Source of the DNA: Clostridia bacterium
GTDB taxonomy: Bacteria > Bacillota > Clostridia > JAQVDB01
Direction of reading: 5' to 3'
DNA: 38,086 bases
Assembly: GCA_028698525.1 (NCBI GenBank)
Contig: JAQVDB010000015.1
Coordinates: forward strand, 1-38,086
Below the pieces are notes generated by a model. The model was not told the DNA's origin and did not search any database. It worked only from the letters and a program-made list of their open reading frames with translations. Below, one piece after another: positions 16,566-25,331 of this stretch (within the stretch, counting starts at the first letter, position 1; every line of letters starts with the position of its first letter). Position numbers and translations under genes: made by a program.

Positions 16566-18359
16566 ATGGAGTTGTATCGATCACATGTATTGATTTGTGG
16601 CGGAACCGGATGTACTTCTTCAGGTTCTGATAAGGTCGCTGATAAATTTGATAGTGAACTAAAAAAACATGATTTGGATAAAGAAGTGAAAGTTGTAAGG
16701 ACAGGGTGCTTTGGATTATGTGAAGTGGGTCCTATTGTAGTTGTTTATCCGGAAGGGGCCTTTTATAGTAGAATCACTGAAGAAGATGTAAAATTAATAG
16801 TAGAAGAGCACCTAATGAAAGGCAGAATAGTTAAAGATTTATTGTATGATGACAGTGTGAAAGACGATATAATAAAATCACTTTCAGAAGTAGAGTTTTA
16901 TAAAAAACAGATGAGGGTTGCTCTTAAAGGGTGCGGGTTAATAGATCCTGAAGATATCGATGAATATATAGCGATTGACGGATATAGAGCGCTTGCCAAG
17001 GCAGTGACCGAGATGACACCTGAACAAGTTATAGATACTTTAAAAGAATCCGGATTGAGAGGTCGTGGTGGTGCCGGGTTCCCTACAGGGCTTAAGTGGT
17101 CATTTGCAGCAAAAGCTGAAGGTGATGAAAAATATGTAATATGTAATGCCGACGAAGGTGACCCAGGTGCTTTTATGGACAGAAGTATATTAGAGGGAGA
17201 TCCTCATGCTATTATAGAAGCGATGACTATTGCCGGATATTGTATAGATGCAAGCCAAGGTTTTATTTATGTAAGGGCTGAGTATCCGATTGCAGTTAAA
17301 AGGTTGAACATTGCAATAAATCAGGCAAAGGAATATGGTCTACTTGGCAAGAATATATTTGATTCAGGTTTTGATTTTGATTTGGAAGTTAGATTGGGTG
17401 CCGGTGCATTTGTTTGCGGAGAAGAGACGGCATTGATATCATCTATAGAAGGTAAGAGGGGAGAACCAACGCCTAAACCTCCTTTCCCAGCCAATGAAGG
17501 TGTGTTTGGTAAGCCTACATTGATTAACAATGTTGAAACATTTGCAAATATACCTCAAATATTGCTTAACGGACCTGAATGGTTTACCAAGATAGGTACT
17601 GAAAAGAGCAAGGGAACTAAGGTATTTGCTCTTGGGGGAAAGATAAACAACACAGGATTGGTAGAAGTACCTATGGGAACTACTTTAAGAGAAATCGTGT
17701 ATGAAGTAGGTGGAGGGATACCTAACGGTAAGAAGTTTAAGGCGGCACAGACCGGCGGACCATCAGGAGGATGTATACCGGCTTCTAATCTGGATGTTCC
17801 TATCGATTATGAATCTCTAGCTCAAGTTGGTTCCATGATGGGTTCAGGTGGACTTATCATAATGGATGAAGATAACTGTATGGTTGACATAGCAAAGTTC
17901 TTTTTGCAATTTACCGTTGATGAATCCTGTGGGAAATGCCCTCCCTGCAGAATAGGTACAAAGAGGATGCTAGAAATATTGGAAAAGATTACTAGTGGCA
18001 ATGGGACTATGGAAGATATAGATAATTTGGAAATATTGGCTAATAATATTAAGCAATCAGCACTATGCGGTTTAGGTCAGACGGCACCGAACCCTGTATT
18101 GAGCACATTGACATATTTTAGAGATGAATATATTGCTCATGTAAAGGATAAGAAATGTCCTGCAGGCGTTTGCACAAATCTGCTAAGCTATGAAATAATC
18201 GAAGATAAGTGTAGAGGGTGTGGCCTATGCGCAAGGAGCTGTCCTGTAACAGCTATTTCGGGTGAAAAGAAAAAGCCATATAAGATCGATCAAGACAAAT
18301 GTATCAAATGTGGGGCATGTATGGAGAAATGTCCTTTTGGTGCAATAATTAGAAAGTAA
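16566..18359 (+). CDS. hydB: HydB: NuoF-like NADH- and flavin-binding subunit of bifurcating hydrogenase
   Basis: HydB binds FMN and NAD(H) and, in HydABC complexes, is the proposed site of flavin-based electron bifurcation or confurcation. Domains in order: N-terminal thioredoxin-like [2Fe-2S] (Cys11, 16, 48, 52); NuoF core with the FMN/NADH glycine motif GRGGAGFPTGLKW at 166-178 and CNADEGDPGAF; SLBB region; [4Fe-4S] motif CGKCPPC at 455-461 with Cys501; and two C-terminal [4Fe-4S] ferredoxin motifs (CRGCGLCARSCP, CIKCGACMEKCP). All expected cysteines are present and 597 residues is typical. AGAGGAGGT precedes the ATG. The bifurcating mechanism follows from family and operon context. Confidence 0.96.
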   Translation: MELYRSHVLICGGTGCTSSGSDKVADKFDSELKKHDLDKEVKVVRTGCFGLCEVGPIVVVYPEGAFYSRITEEDVKLIVEEHLMKGRIVKDLLYDDSVKDDIIKSLSEVEFYKKQMRVALKGCGLIDPEDIDEYIAIDGYRALAKAVTEMTPEQVIDTLKESGLRGRGGAGFPTGLKWSFAAKAEGDEKYVICNADEGDPGAFMDRSILEGDPHAIIEAMTIAGYCIDASQGFIYVRAEYPIAVKRLNIAINQAKEYGLLGKNIFDSGFDFDLEVRLGAGAFVCGEETALISSIEGKRGEPTPKPPFPANEGVFGKPTLINNVETFANIPQILLNGPEWFTKIGTEKSKGTKVFALGGKINNTGLVEVPMGTTLREIVYEVGGGIPNGKKFKAAQTGGPSGGCIPASNLDVPIDYESLAQVGSMMGSGGLIIMDEDNCMVDIAKFFLQFTVDESCGKCPPCRIGTKRMLEILEKITSGNGTMEDIDNLEILANNIKQSALCGLGQTAPNPVLSTLTYFRDEYIAHVKDKKCPAGVCTNLLSYEIIEDKCRGCGLCARSCPVTAISGEKKKPYKIDQDKCIKCGACMEKCPFGAIIRK

Positions 18360-18389
18360 GTTGTTCAAAAAGAGTAAGGAGTGTGAAAG

Positions 18390-20135
18390 ATGGAAAAAGT
18401 AACCTTGACTATAGATGGGCAAAAAGTTGAAGTCCCAAAGGGTTCCACTGTGTTGGAAGCGGCAAAGAGTATCGGTATTGATATCCCGACATTGTGTTAT
18501 TTAAAGGGTGTAAACGAGATAGGCGCATGTAGAATGTGTGTTGTTGAAGTGAAAGGTGCTAGAACATTACAGACATCTTGTGTATTAAAAGCTACTGATG
18601 GAATGGAAGTACAGACCAATTCTCCAAAGGTGAGAGAATCAAGAAAAGTCACATTGGAATTGATACTTTCAAATCACGACAGAAGTTGTTTGAGTTGTGA
18701 CAGAAATTTAAACTGTGAACTTCAAAAGTTATCAGATGAGTTGAACGTTAAAGAAATAAGATTCCAAGGTGAATCTATGAATAGACCTATAGATGAATTT
18801 TCACCGTCTATAGTGAGAGATCCTAATAAATGTATATTGTGTAGGAGATGTATAAGTACTTGCAGGGATGTTCAAGGTATTGGTGTAATAGGTGCTACAG
18901 AAAGAGGTTTCAATACTATTGTAGAGCCTGTATTTAAAAAGAGTATCGGTGATGTACCATGTATTAATTGTGGTCAGTGCATAGAGGCGTGTCCTGTAGG
19001 TGCTTTGAGAGAAAAAGACGATACTGACCTAGTTTGGGATGCATTGGCTGATGAAAACAAGCATGTTGTGGTTCAGACAGCTCCTGCCGTACGAGTTGCT
19101 TTAGGGGAAGAGTTTGGCATGCCCATAGGTACAAATGTAAAAGGGAAGATGGTGTCTGCTTTGAGGAGGCTAGGTTTTGACCGAGTTGTAGATACCAACT
19201 TTGCAGCTGACCTGACTATTTTAGAAGAAGGTACAGAGCTGATCAATAGGATTAAAAGTGGTGGGAAGTTGCCTATGATCACATCGTGTAGCCCTGGATG
19301 GATAAAGTATTGTGAGCATTATTTTGCGGATTTTCTGGATAACTTATCATCCTGTAAATCTCCACATGAGATGATGGGAGCTGTATTGAAATCTTATTAT
19401 GCGGAAAAACAAGGAATAGATCCTGAAAATATTTTTGTCGTTTCTATAATGCCTTGCACCGCTAAAAAGTTTGAGGCTAAAAGACCAGAGTTGAGTGGAA
19501 CAGGTTATCCGGATGTGGATGTTGTTCTTACTACAAGAGAGTTGGCTAAGATGATAAAAGAAGCAAGGATGGATTTTGGTAAATTGCCTGATGAAGATTT
19601 TGATCATCCATTAGGAGCCTCAACTGGAGCAGCTGTTATCTTCGGTGCTACAGGTGGTGTTATGGAGGCGGCATTGAGAACGGTGTGTGAAGTATTGACA
19701 GGTGAAGAGCTCAAGGATATTGCTTTTGAAGATGTTAGGGGTTTAAAAGGGGTTAAGGAAGCAACTGTTAAAATTGGAGATTTAGATGTAAATGTAGCTG
19801 TTGCTCATGGAACTAAAAATGCTAAAGAATTACTGGAGAAAGTAAGATCCGGAGAAAAAGATTATCATTTCATAGAAGTCATGGGATGTCCTGGCGGATG
19901 CGTAAATGGTGGAGGGCAGCCTATAGTAAATGCTAAGATAAAGATGGATATTGATCCTGCTAAGGTTAGGGCAAAGGCTATATATGAAGAAGATGAAAAT
20001 CTTCCTATCAGAAAATCCCATGAAAATCCAGAAATTAAAAAGATATATGATGAGTACTTTGGTGAGCCTAACAGCCATAAAGCTCATGAATTACTTCATA
20101 CTAAATACCAAAAGAGGGAAAAATATATCATATAG
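18390..20135 (+). CDS. hydA: HydA: catalytic [FeFe]-hydrogenase subunit (HndD-like)
   Basis: HydA produces or oxidises H2 in the soluble HydABC complex. Domains in order: plant-type [2Fe-2S] (Cys36, 47, 50, 64); His-Cys3 [4Fe-4S] (His96, Cys100, 103, 109); two [4Fe-4S] ferredoxin motifs; then the H-cluster domain and small-subunit tail. L1 is TSCSPGW at 298-304, L2 MPCTAKKFE at 354-362 and L3 EVMGCPGGCVNGGGQP at 496-511 with Cys500 and Cys504. L1 has Cys-Ser where the textbook motif is Cys-Cys; I recall this variant in NAD(P)-linked multimeric hydrogenases. Length 581 matches HndD-type subunits. AAGGAGTG precedes the ATG. Hydrogenase maturases HydE, HydF and HydG are not in the window. Confidence 0.96.
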   Translation: MEKVTLTIDGQKVEVPKGSTVLEAAKSIGIDIPTLCYLKGVNEIGACRMCVVEVKGARTLQTSCVLKATDGMEVQTNSPKVRESRKVTLELILSNHDRSCLSCDRNLNCELQKLSDELNVKEIRFQGESMNRPIDEFSPSIVRDPNKCILCRRCISTCRDVQGIGVIGATERGFNTIVEPVFKKSIGDVPCINCGQCIEACPVGALREKDDTDLVWDALADENKHVVVQTAPAVRVALGEEFGMPIGTNVKGKMVSALRRLGFDRVVDTNFAADLTILEEGTELINRIKSGGKLPMITSCSPGWIKYCEHYFADFLDNLSSCKSPHEMMGAVLKSYYAEKQGIDPENIFVVSIMPCTAKKFEAKRPELSGTGYPDVDVVLTTRELAKMIKEARMDFGKLPDEDFDHPLGASTGAAVIFGATGGVMEAALRTVCEVLTGEELKDIAFEDVRGLKGVKEATVKIGDLDVNVAVAHGTKNAKELLEKVRSGEKDYHFIEVMGCPGGCVNGGGQPIVNAKIKMDIDPAKVRAKAIYEEDENLPIRKSHENPEIKKIYDEYFGEPNSHKAHELLHTKYQKREKYII

Positions 20136-20137
20136 CA

Positions 20138-20168
20138 AATAAAGAGGTGTCTCTGGCACCTCTTTATT
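20138..20168 (+). terminator. Intrinsic terminator after hydA
   Basis: A 12-bp stem (20138-20149 with 20157-20168), AATAAAGAGGTG pairing with CACCTCTTTATT, encloses a 7-base loop. The 3' arm is T-rich. It starts two bases after the hydA stop and closes the hydC-hydA operon. Confidence 0.85.
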
Positions 20169-20246
20169 ATGTATAATCTTTATATCATGACAAACAATAT
20201 ATTTGTTACTGATTAAATAAATTACTTACGAATATAAAGGAGCTAT

Positions 20247-20609
20247 ATGAAAACGAGAGCGTATTATATAAAGATTATACTTATAGGGTTCATATCAGGG
20301 ATATGCAATGGGGTTTTTGGCGCGGGAGGAGGCATGATATTAGTGCCTGGAATGACTTCTATGCTGAAAATAGAGGATCACAATGCACATGCAACAGCTG
20401 TGTCGGTGATATTACCCCTAGCCTGTGCCAGTTCTTATATATATTTGAGCAACGGAATAGTTGATTATAAATTATTGACATATATCGTATCCGGAGGTAT
20501 GCTGGGGAGTTTTTTAGGAGCTAGGTTGATGAATAAATTGCCTGCTAAATATTTAAGAAAAATTTTTTCTGTTTTTATGTTTATAGCGGCCATAAGGATG
20601 ATATTCTAA
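20247..20609 (+). CDS. Half-size TauE/SafE family permease, first half
   Basis: TauE/SafE family proteins move sulfonates, sulfite or other anions across the membrane and normally have about 250 residues with two homologous halves. This 120-residue protein has about four membrane helices and the family glycine motif GVFGAGGGMILVPG near residues 22-35. AAGGAG precedes the ATG. It overlaps the second half gene by one base (TAATG), suggesting a heterodimer made with coupled translation. Substrate unknown. Each half starts with its own conserved motif and ribosome binding site, so a recent frameshift of one gene is less likely. Confidence 0.85.
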   Translation: MKTRAYYIKIILIGFISGICNGVFGAGGGMILVPGMTSMLKIEDHNAHATAVSVILPLACASSYIYLSNGIVDYKLLTYIVSGGMLGSFLGARLMNKLPAKYLRKIFSVFMFIAAIRMIF

Positions 20610-20962
20610 TGGCTTTATTTATAATAGGTCTTGTTAGTGGTATAATTGCCGCTATGGGTATAGGGGGCGGGACAATATTAATACCTGCCCTTATATTTAT
20701 TGTTGGTGTTGAACAGCATACTGCACAGGGGATTAATCTTATTTCGTTTATACCGGTTGCCATTATTGCTGTATTGATTCATATAAAAAATGGTAATGTT
20801 TTGATTAAATTATCTTTTTTTTTGATGATATTTGGTATATTAGGGGCCTTGATTGGTTCAAAGATAGCTATTCACTTAAGTTCTAATGTTCTTAGGAAAA
20901 TATTCGGCATTTTTTTACTTGTAATTAGTATTTATGAGTTCAAATACCATAAAAATACATAA
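20609..20962 (+). CDS. Half-size TauE/SafE family permease, second half
   Basis: This 117-residue protein has about four membrane helices and the glycine motif AAMGIGGGTILIPAL near residues 11-25. It is homologous in layout to the preceding gene and corresponds to the second half of a full TauE/SafE permease. Its ATG shares a base with the upstream stop codon; AAGGATG at about 20595-20601 can serve as ribosome binding site. The two proteins are expected to pair in the membrane. Substrate cannot be deduced; the neighbouring hyd and rnf operons give no sulfur-metabolism hint. Confidence 0.85.
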   Translation: MALFIIGLVSGIIAAMGIGGGTILIPALIFIVGVEQHTAQGINLISFIPVAIIAVLIHIKNGNVLIKLSFFLMIFGILGALIGSKIAIHLSSNVLRKIFGIFLLVISIYEFKYHKNT

Positions 20963-21269
20963 AATAATCATAAAAAAACATGTTATAATATCTTATTAGG
21001 GGTAATTTTAAAGCTGTATAGATAATGTGTTGTTAAGCAAAGGTTGAGTTGAAACATGGACAGGAATTTATACGGGATGCCCATGAATATTCAGCTAAAA
21101 CACTTGACGAATGGAATGTAGGAAATGCCAGTTTGGTTTTCCCCGAAGTTCATCTATACATGATTTAATTTTGCATAATCAATATGATAAATTATGTGCA
21201 TATTCAATGTTGTTTTATTTTTAGCATCAAATATATTTAGGGTTTCAATAAAAGGTGAGGTGAAATATA
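20963..21269 (+). promoter_or_regulatory. Intergenic region before rnfC with two candidate promoters
   Basis: This 307-base gap holds an extended -10, TGtTATAAT, at 20981-20989. A second, better placed promoter has TTGTTT (21210-21215) and TATATT (21232-21237) 16 bases apart, about 26 bases upstream of the rnfC start. Between them is a 40-codon open frame (see the next entry) and an imperfect TGCATAAT...ATTATGTGCA inverted repeat (about 21172-21200). I recognise no known riboswitch. A transcript from the first promoter would have a leader of nearly 280 bases. Confidence 0.4.
21049..21168 (+). CDS. Possible 39-residue small protein or gene remnant upstream of rnfC
   Basis: A TTG at 21049, weakly preceded by AAAGG (21039-21043), opens 39 codons ending at TAA 21166-21168. 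The predicted peptide is polar with a hydrophobic end (...NASLVFPEVHLYMI) and has ordinary amino acid composition, not the Lys/Asn/Ile-rich look of random AT-rich DNA. I recognise no family. It could be a short leader protein, a decayed gene fragment or chance. Confidence 0.2.
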   Translation: MKHGQEFIRDAHEYSAKTLDEWNVGNASLVFPEVHLYMI

Positions 21270-22598
21270 TTGAATGGTGTATTAACTTTTCGTGGTGGTA
21301 TCCATCCACCTCATAGAAAATCTAGAACTAGCAGTTTAGAGATAAAAAAAGCAGAGACACCTTCCATTCTTGTAATTCCTATGCAGCAGCATATTGGAGC
21401 ACCTTGTATTCCTATCGTGGAAAAGGGACAATATGTTAAAGTTGGTCAAAAGTTAGGAGAAGCAAAGGGATTTGTGAGTGCTCCTGTGCATTCCAGTGTA
21501 TCAGGGATTGTTAAGGAAATAAAAAAGTGGGAATATCCTCTAGGACAAGAGGTAGATTCTATAGTTATTGAATCTGATGGCAATGAAACTATAGATGAAT
21601 CAGTTCGTCCTGTCAGCTCATTAGAAGATTTGTCTCCTGACGAGATAAGACAAATTATAAGAGAGGCAGGTATCGTGGGGATGGGGGGAGCTACATTTCC
21701 TACTCAGGTAAAACTATCTCCACCTCCTGAAAAGAAAATTGATACTGTTATTATAAATGGTGCAGAATGCGAACCGTATTTAACTGCCGATCACAGAGTT
21801 ATGCTTGAAAAGCCTGATGATGTTATATTCGGGCTTAAAGCGATAATGAAAACTGTAAGGGTTGATCATGGTTATATAGCTATAGAAGACAATAAAAAAG
21901 ATGCAATTAAATTACTGACAAAAAAATGTGCTGATCGATCCGACATTTCAGTTGTGACTTTAAAGACAAAATATCCTCAGGGTGCTGAAAAACAATTGAT
22001 TAAGGCTATAACTGGAAAAGAAGTACCTTCAGGTGGGTTGCCTATGGATGTTGGTGTAATAGTATCCAACGTTGGTACTGCATGTGCAATAGCAAATGCA
22101 GTAAATGTAGGTATGCCTCTGGTAGAACGGGTTGTTACTGTTACAGGTAACGGTGTAAAAAACCCGCAGAATATGTTGGTTAAAATAGGAGTTACCTTTA
22201 GGGAAGTGATAGAGCAATGTGGTGGTTTTAATGGAACACCTGCAAAAGTTATCATGGGAGGGCCTATGATGGGGTTAGCCCAATATTCAATCGATGTTCC
22301 GGTGATCAAAGGTACGTCCGGTATATTGGTATTGACTGAAGATGAAGCAAAGCAGCATCAAGTCAAACAATGCATCAGATGTGCCAGGTGTGTTGATGCT
22401 TGTCCTGTAGGATTGATGCCTATAAATATTTCTAACTATATATCTATCGGTAATCTTGATGAAGCAGAAAAATTAAATGTGCTTGACTGCATAGAGTGCG
22501 GCAGTTGTTCTTTTACTTGTCCTGCAAGAAGGCCACTGCTTCCCAATATCAGGATGGCAAAACAAAAGATTATAGCGCAAAAGCGAAACAAAAAATAA
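21270..22598 (+). CDS. rnfC: Rnf complex subunit RnfC
   Basis: RnfC is the peripheral NADH-dehydrogenase-like subunit of the Rnf complex, which couples ferredoxin:NAD+ electron transfer to sodium or proton pumping. The family start (TFRGGIHPPHRK), a GVVGMGGATFP-like glycine motif (GIVGMGGATFPTQVKL), and the INGAECEPYLTADHR motif are present. Two [4Fe-4S] motifs lie at Cys368/371/374/378 and Cys407/410/413/417. Translation starts at TTG 21270 with AGGTGAGGTG just upstream; no in-frame ATG gives the family N-terminus. First gene of rnfCDGEAB, the usual clostridial order. Confidence 0.97.
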   Translation: MNGVLTFRGGIHPPHRKSRTSSLEIKKAETPSILVIPMQQHIGAPCIPIVEKGQYVKVGQKLGEAKGFVSAPVHSSVSGIVKEIKKWEYPLGQEVDSIVIESDGNETIDESVRPVSSLEDLSPDEIRQIIREAGIVGMGGATFPTQVKLSPPPEKKIDTVIINGAECEPYLTADHRVMLEKPDDVIFGLKAIMKTVRVDHGYIAIEDNKKDAIKLLTKKCADRSDISVVTLKTKYPQGAEKQLIKAITGKEVPSGGLPMDVGVIVSNVGTACAIANAVNVGMPLVERVVTVTGNGVKNPQNMLVKIGVTFREVIEQCGGFNGTPAKVIMGGPMMGLAQYSIDVPVIKGTSGILVLTEDEAKQHQVKQCIRCARCVDACPVGLMPINISNYISIGNLDEAEKLNVLDCIECGSCSFTCPARRPLLPNIRMAKQKIIAQKRNKK

Positions 22599-22620
22599 AT
22601 GCTTGGAGGGATAGAGAAAA

Positions 22621-23541
22621 ATGGAAGATCAGAAATTTATTGTGTCATCTTCTCCTCACATAGCTACAGATGTTACAGTTAACAAAATAATGTATAGTGT
22701 GATCGCTGCACTGATTCCTACTGTAATATCTGGCATATATTATTTTGGTATTTATTCTGTGTGGATGATACTGGCAAGTATATTGGCTTGTGTATTGACT
22801 GAGTTTGTCTTTCAAAAATTGAGAAACAAACCTCTGACTATAGATGATGGAAGTGCTGTAGTTACCGGCCTTCTCTTGGCTTTGACTTTACCACCCCGAT
22901 TACCGTTGTGGATGGTTATTCTAGGGGCGGTAGTAGCAATCGGACTGGGAAAGCAGGTTTTTGGGGGAGTGGGATGTAACCCTTTTAACCCGGCCCTAGT
23001 GGGGAGAGCATTTTTGATAATAAGTTTTCCCGTCCATATGACTACATGGATTAATCCTGTAGATGGTGTTACATCTGCGACACCGTTGAATTTACTAAAG
23101 ATGGAAGGAGCTACTACAAGTTATATTGATTTATTTACCGGTAATATAGGTGGGTCTATCGGTGAGACCTCTGTAATAGCCATTATTTTAGGGGGAATTT
23201 ATCTTATTTATAAAGGTTATGCTGACTGGAGGATACCTGTAGGTTATTTAGCAAGTGTTGCTATACTGTCCCTTATAATTGGACAGGACCCAATCTTTCA
23301 CCTGTTAGCCGGAGGATTGTTATTTGGGGCATTTTTTATGGCAACTGATATGGTAACAACGCCTGTGACCAAAATAGGAAGGTTTGTCTTTGGTATAGGT
23401 GCAGGAGTTTTAGTAGTTATAATAAGGGTATATGGAGGTTATCCTGAAGGCGTGATGTTTTCAATACTTTTAATGAATGGTTTGACACCCATAATTGACA
23501 GATATACCCGCTCCAGAATATATGGGGAGGTGCGCCAATGA
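22621..23541 (+). CDS. rnfD: Rnf complex membrane subunit RnfD
   Basis: RnfD is an integral membrane subunit homologous to NqrB and carries a covalently bound FMN. The 306 residues have about nine hydrophobic segments. The flavinylation motif is DGVTSAT at 148-154, with Thr154 the likely FMN attachment site. Conserved DDGSAVVTGLLLALTLPP and VFGGVGCNPFNPALVGR stretches match the family. It overlaps rnfG by four bases (ATGA). An FMN transferase (ApbE) is required for this modification and is not in the window. Confidence 0.96.
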   Translation: MEDQKFIVSSSPHIATDVTVNKIMYSVIAALIPTVISGIYYFGIYSVWMILASILACVLTEFVFQKLRNKPLTIDDGSAVVTGLLLALTLPPRLPLWMVILGAVVAIGLGKQVFGGVGCNPFNPALVGRAFLIISFPVHMTTWINPVDGVTSATPLNLLKMEGATTSYIDLFTGNIGGSIGETSVIAIILGGIYLIYKGYADWRIPVGYLASVAILSLIIGQDPIFHLLAGGLLFGAFFMATDMVTTPVTKIGRFVFGIGAGVLVVIIRVYGGYPEGVMFSILLMNGLTPIIDRYTRSRIYGEVRQ

Positions 23542-24083
23542 AAGGAATATTGAGGTTAGTAGTTGTACTTGGTATTATTTCCATTTTATCAGGGTTTATT
23601 TTAGCAGAAACATCTATCCTTACACAGCCTAAAATAGAAGAAGTAGCTCAAGCCAGACTGGAGGAGGCAATTTTTGAAGTATTGCCCGATGCCAAGGAGT
23701 ATCAGGAGGTTGATGGAGCCTCTATTGAAATGTATCAAGGTTATGATGATTCGGGTGATACTGTTGGTATAGCCTTTATTGCTCAGGAAGCGGGATTTCA
23801 AGGTGATATAAGTATAATGGTAGGTATGAATGTTGACGATGAGATCCTTACCGGAGTATCGATATTGAGTCATGCAGAGACACCAGGATTAGGTGCGAAA
23901 ATAACGGAAGGCTTTTTTACTGATCAATTTAAAAATAAACCGGTGTCTGATGAATACCAGGTTAAGGAAGATGTGGATGCTATAACAGGTGCTACTGTTT
24001 CTTCTAAAGCTGTAGCTAAAGCATTAAAAGATAATATAGAAATTGCACTTGAAGAATATAAAAAGGGCGGTGGCAATCAATGA
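23538..24083 (+). CDS. rnfG: Rnf complex flavoprotein subunit RnfG
   Basis: RnfG is anchored by one N-terminal helix (about residues 5-25) and holds a covalent FMN in a domain outside the cytoplasm. The attachment motif is DAITGAT at 147-153, with Thr153 the expected ligand. A GATxxSKAV context and the ETPGLGAKI segment match the FMN-binding domain of the family. The length of 181 residues is normal. It overlaps its neighbours on both sides by four bases, showing tight translational coupling. Confidence 0.96.
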   Translation: MKGILRLVVVLGIISILSGFILAETSILTQPKIEEVAQARLEEAIFEVLPDAKEYQEVDGASIEMYQGYDDSGDTVGIAFIAQEAGFQGDISIMVGMNVDDEILTGVSILSHAETPGLGAKITEGFFTDQFKNKPVSDEYQVKEDVDAITGATVSSKAVAKALKDNIEIALEEYKKGGGNQ

Positions 24084-24694
24084 GGATGTGGAAAGAATTC
24101 ACAAAAGGCTTATGGAAAGAAAATCCCACTTTCAGGCTGGTGCTGGGTATGTGTCCTACACTTGCTGTTACAAATGCAGCTATGAACGGTTTGGCAATGG
24201 GCCTTGCGACTACCTTCGTCCTGTTGTTTTCAGAAATAATAATTGCTGCCATAAAGGACTTGATACCCGACGAAGTTAGGATACCATCTTATATCATAAT
24301 AGTTGCAACATTCGTGACTGTTATTGACTTGGTATTGGCTGCTTATTTTCCGGATATGCATAAGGTATTGGGTTTATTTATACCATTAATTGTTGTTAAC
24401 TGTATTATACTGGGAAGGGCAGAAGCATTTGCATCAAAGAACACTGTGATGCTTTCCATAGCAGATGCACTAGGTATGGGTTTGGGTTTTACCGCATCTT
24501 TGACTGTGCTAGGAATAATAAGAGAAATACTGGGAATGGGAAGCGTATTTGGTATAAATATAATGGGAGAAGCATATACCCCAATAATAATATTTGTTTT
24601 AGCGCCTGGGGCGTTTATCACTTTAGGTATACTGATGGGAATAATGAATCATGTTTCTAATAAAAACAATTCGGGAAAAGATGAGTGCAGATAA
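24080..24694 (+). CDS. rnfE: Rnf complex membrane subunit RnfE
   Basis: RnfE is an integral membrane subunit homologous to NqrD and to RnfA; the two have inverted topology and together may bind an Fe-S centre in the membrane. The 204 residues have about six helices. Family features include the N-terminal FTKGLWKENPTFRLVLGMCPTLAV and the central FIPLIVVNCIILGRAEAFAS, each holding a conserved cysteine. ATG overlaps the rnfG stop. Role assigned from family. Confidence 0.96.
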   Translation: MRMWKEFTKGLWKENPTFRLVLGMCPTLAVTNAAMNGLAMGLATTFVLLFSEIIIAAIKDLIPDEVRIPSYIIIVATFVTVIDLVLAAYFPDMHKVLGLFIPLIVVNCIILGRAEAFASKNTVMLSIADALGMGLGFTASLTVLGIIREILGMGSVFGINIMGEAYTPIIIFVLAPGAFITLGILMGIMNHVSNKNNSGKDECR

Positions 24695-24715
24695 TGGGTG
24701 AAAGGGGGTTGCAAT

Positions 24716-25300
24716 GTGAAAGAACTGATATTGATATTCGTAGGTTCTATATTGGTAAACAATTTCGTGCTGGCAAGGTTTTTGGGAACATGTCCTTTCT
24801 TAGGAGTATCTAAAAAGATCGATGTTGCTTTTAGTATGGGAATAGCAACGACTTTTGTAATGACTTTGTCTGCACCAGTAACTTGGATTGTACAAAAATA
24901 TATACTTGAAAAGTTCGGTATGGAAAAATTTTTACAGTATGTTGCATTTATATTGATTATTGCTTCGCTGGTTCAATTGGTGGAGATGGTGATAAAAAAG
25001 AGCAGTCCGTCCTTATATCAAGCACTGGGGATATTTTTACCTTTGATAACTACAAATTGTGCAATTTTAGGACTTGCATTGATTTCTGCTACCAAGGGTT
25101 ATACTCTCATTGAAAGCACTGTGTTTGGATTTGGAGGGGGTATTGGATTTACATTGGCTATTACAATGATGGCAGGCATTCGAGAACAATTAGAGTTTGC
25201 CGATGTACCGGAATGTTTAAAGGGAGTGGGAATTACGTTATTGATTGCAGGTATATTAGCCATGGCTTTTATGGGTTTTTCCGGATTGATAGCAATGTAA
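24716..25300 (+). CDS. rnfA: Rnf complex membrane subunit RnfA
   Basis: RnfA is homologous to NqrE and pairs with RnfE in the membrane. It has about six helices, the N-terminal LILIFVGSILVNNFVLARF, the Cys-bearing FLGTCPFLGVS and the central LPLITTNCAILGLAL. The open frame reaches 24698, but GTG 24716 is preferred: AAAGGGGGTT (24701-24710) is well placed before it, and the family protein begins MKEL at this point. That gives 194 residues, the usual size. Confidence 0.96.
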   Translation: MKELILIFVGSILVNNFVLARFLGTCPFLGVSKKIDVAFSMGIATTFVMTLSAPVTWIVQKYILEKFGMEKFLQYVAFILIIASLVQLVEMVIKKSSPSLYQALGIFLPLITTNCAILGLALISATKGYTLIESTVFGFGGGIGFTLAITMMAGIREQLEFADVPECLKGVGITLLIAGILAMAFMGFSGLIAM

Positions 25301-25331
25301 TAGATATGCGAGGATAGTTGGAGGTGGAAAG

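Noticed and set aside
20581-20620. Frameshift breaking one TauE gene into two pieces
   Set aside because: Each half has its own start, family motif and plausible ribosome binding site, and half-size pairs of this family occur in other Firmicutes.
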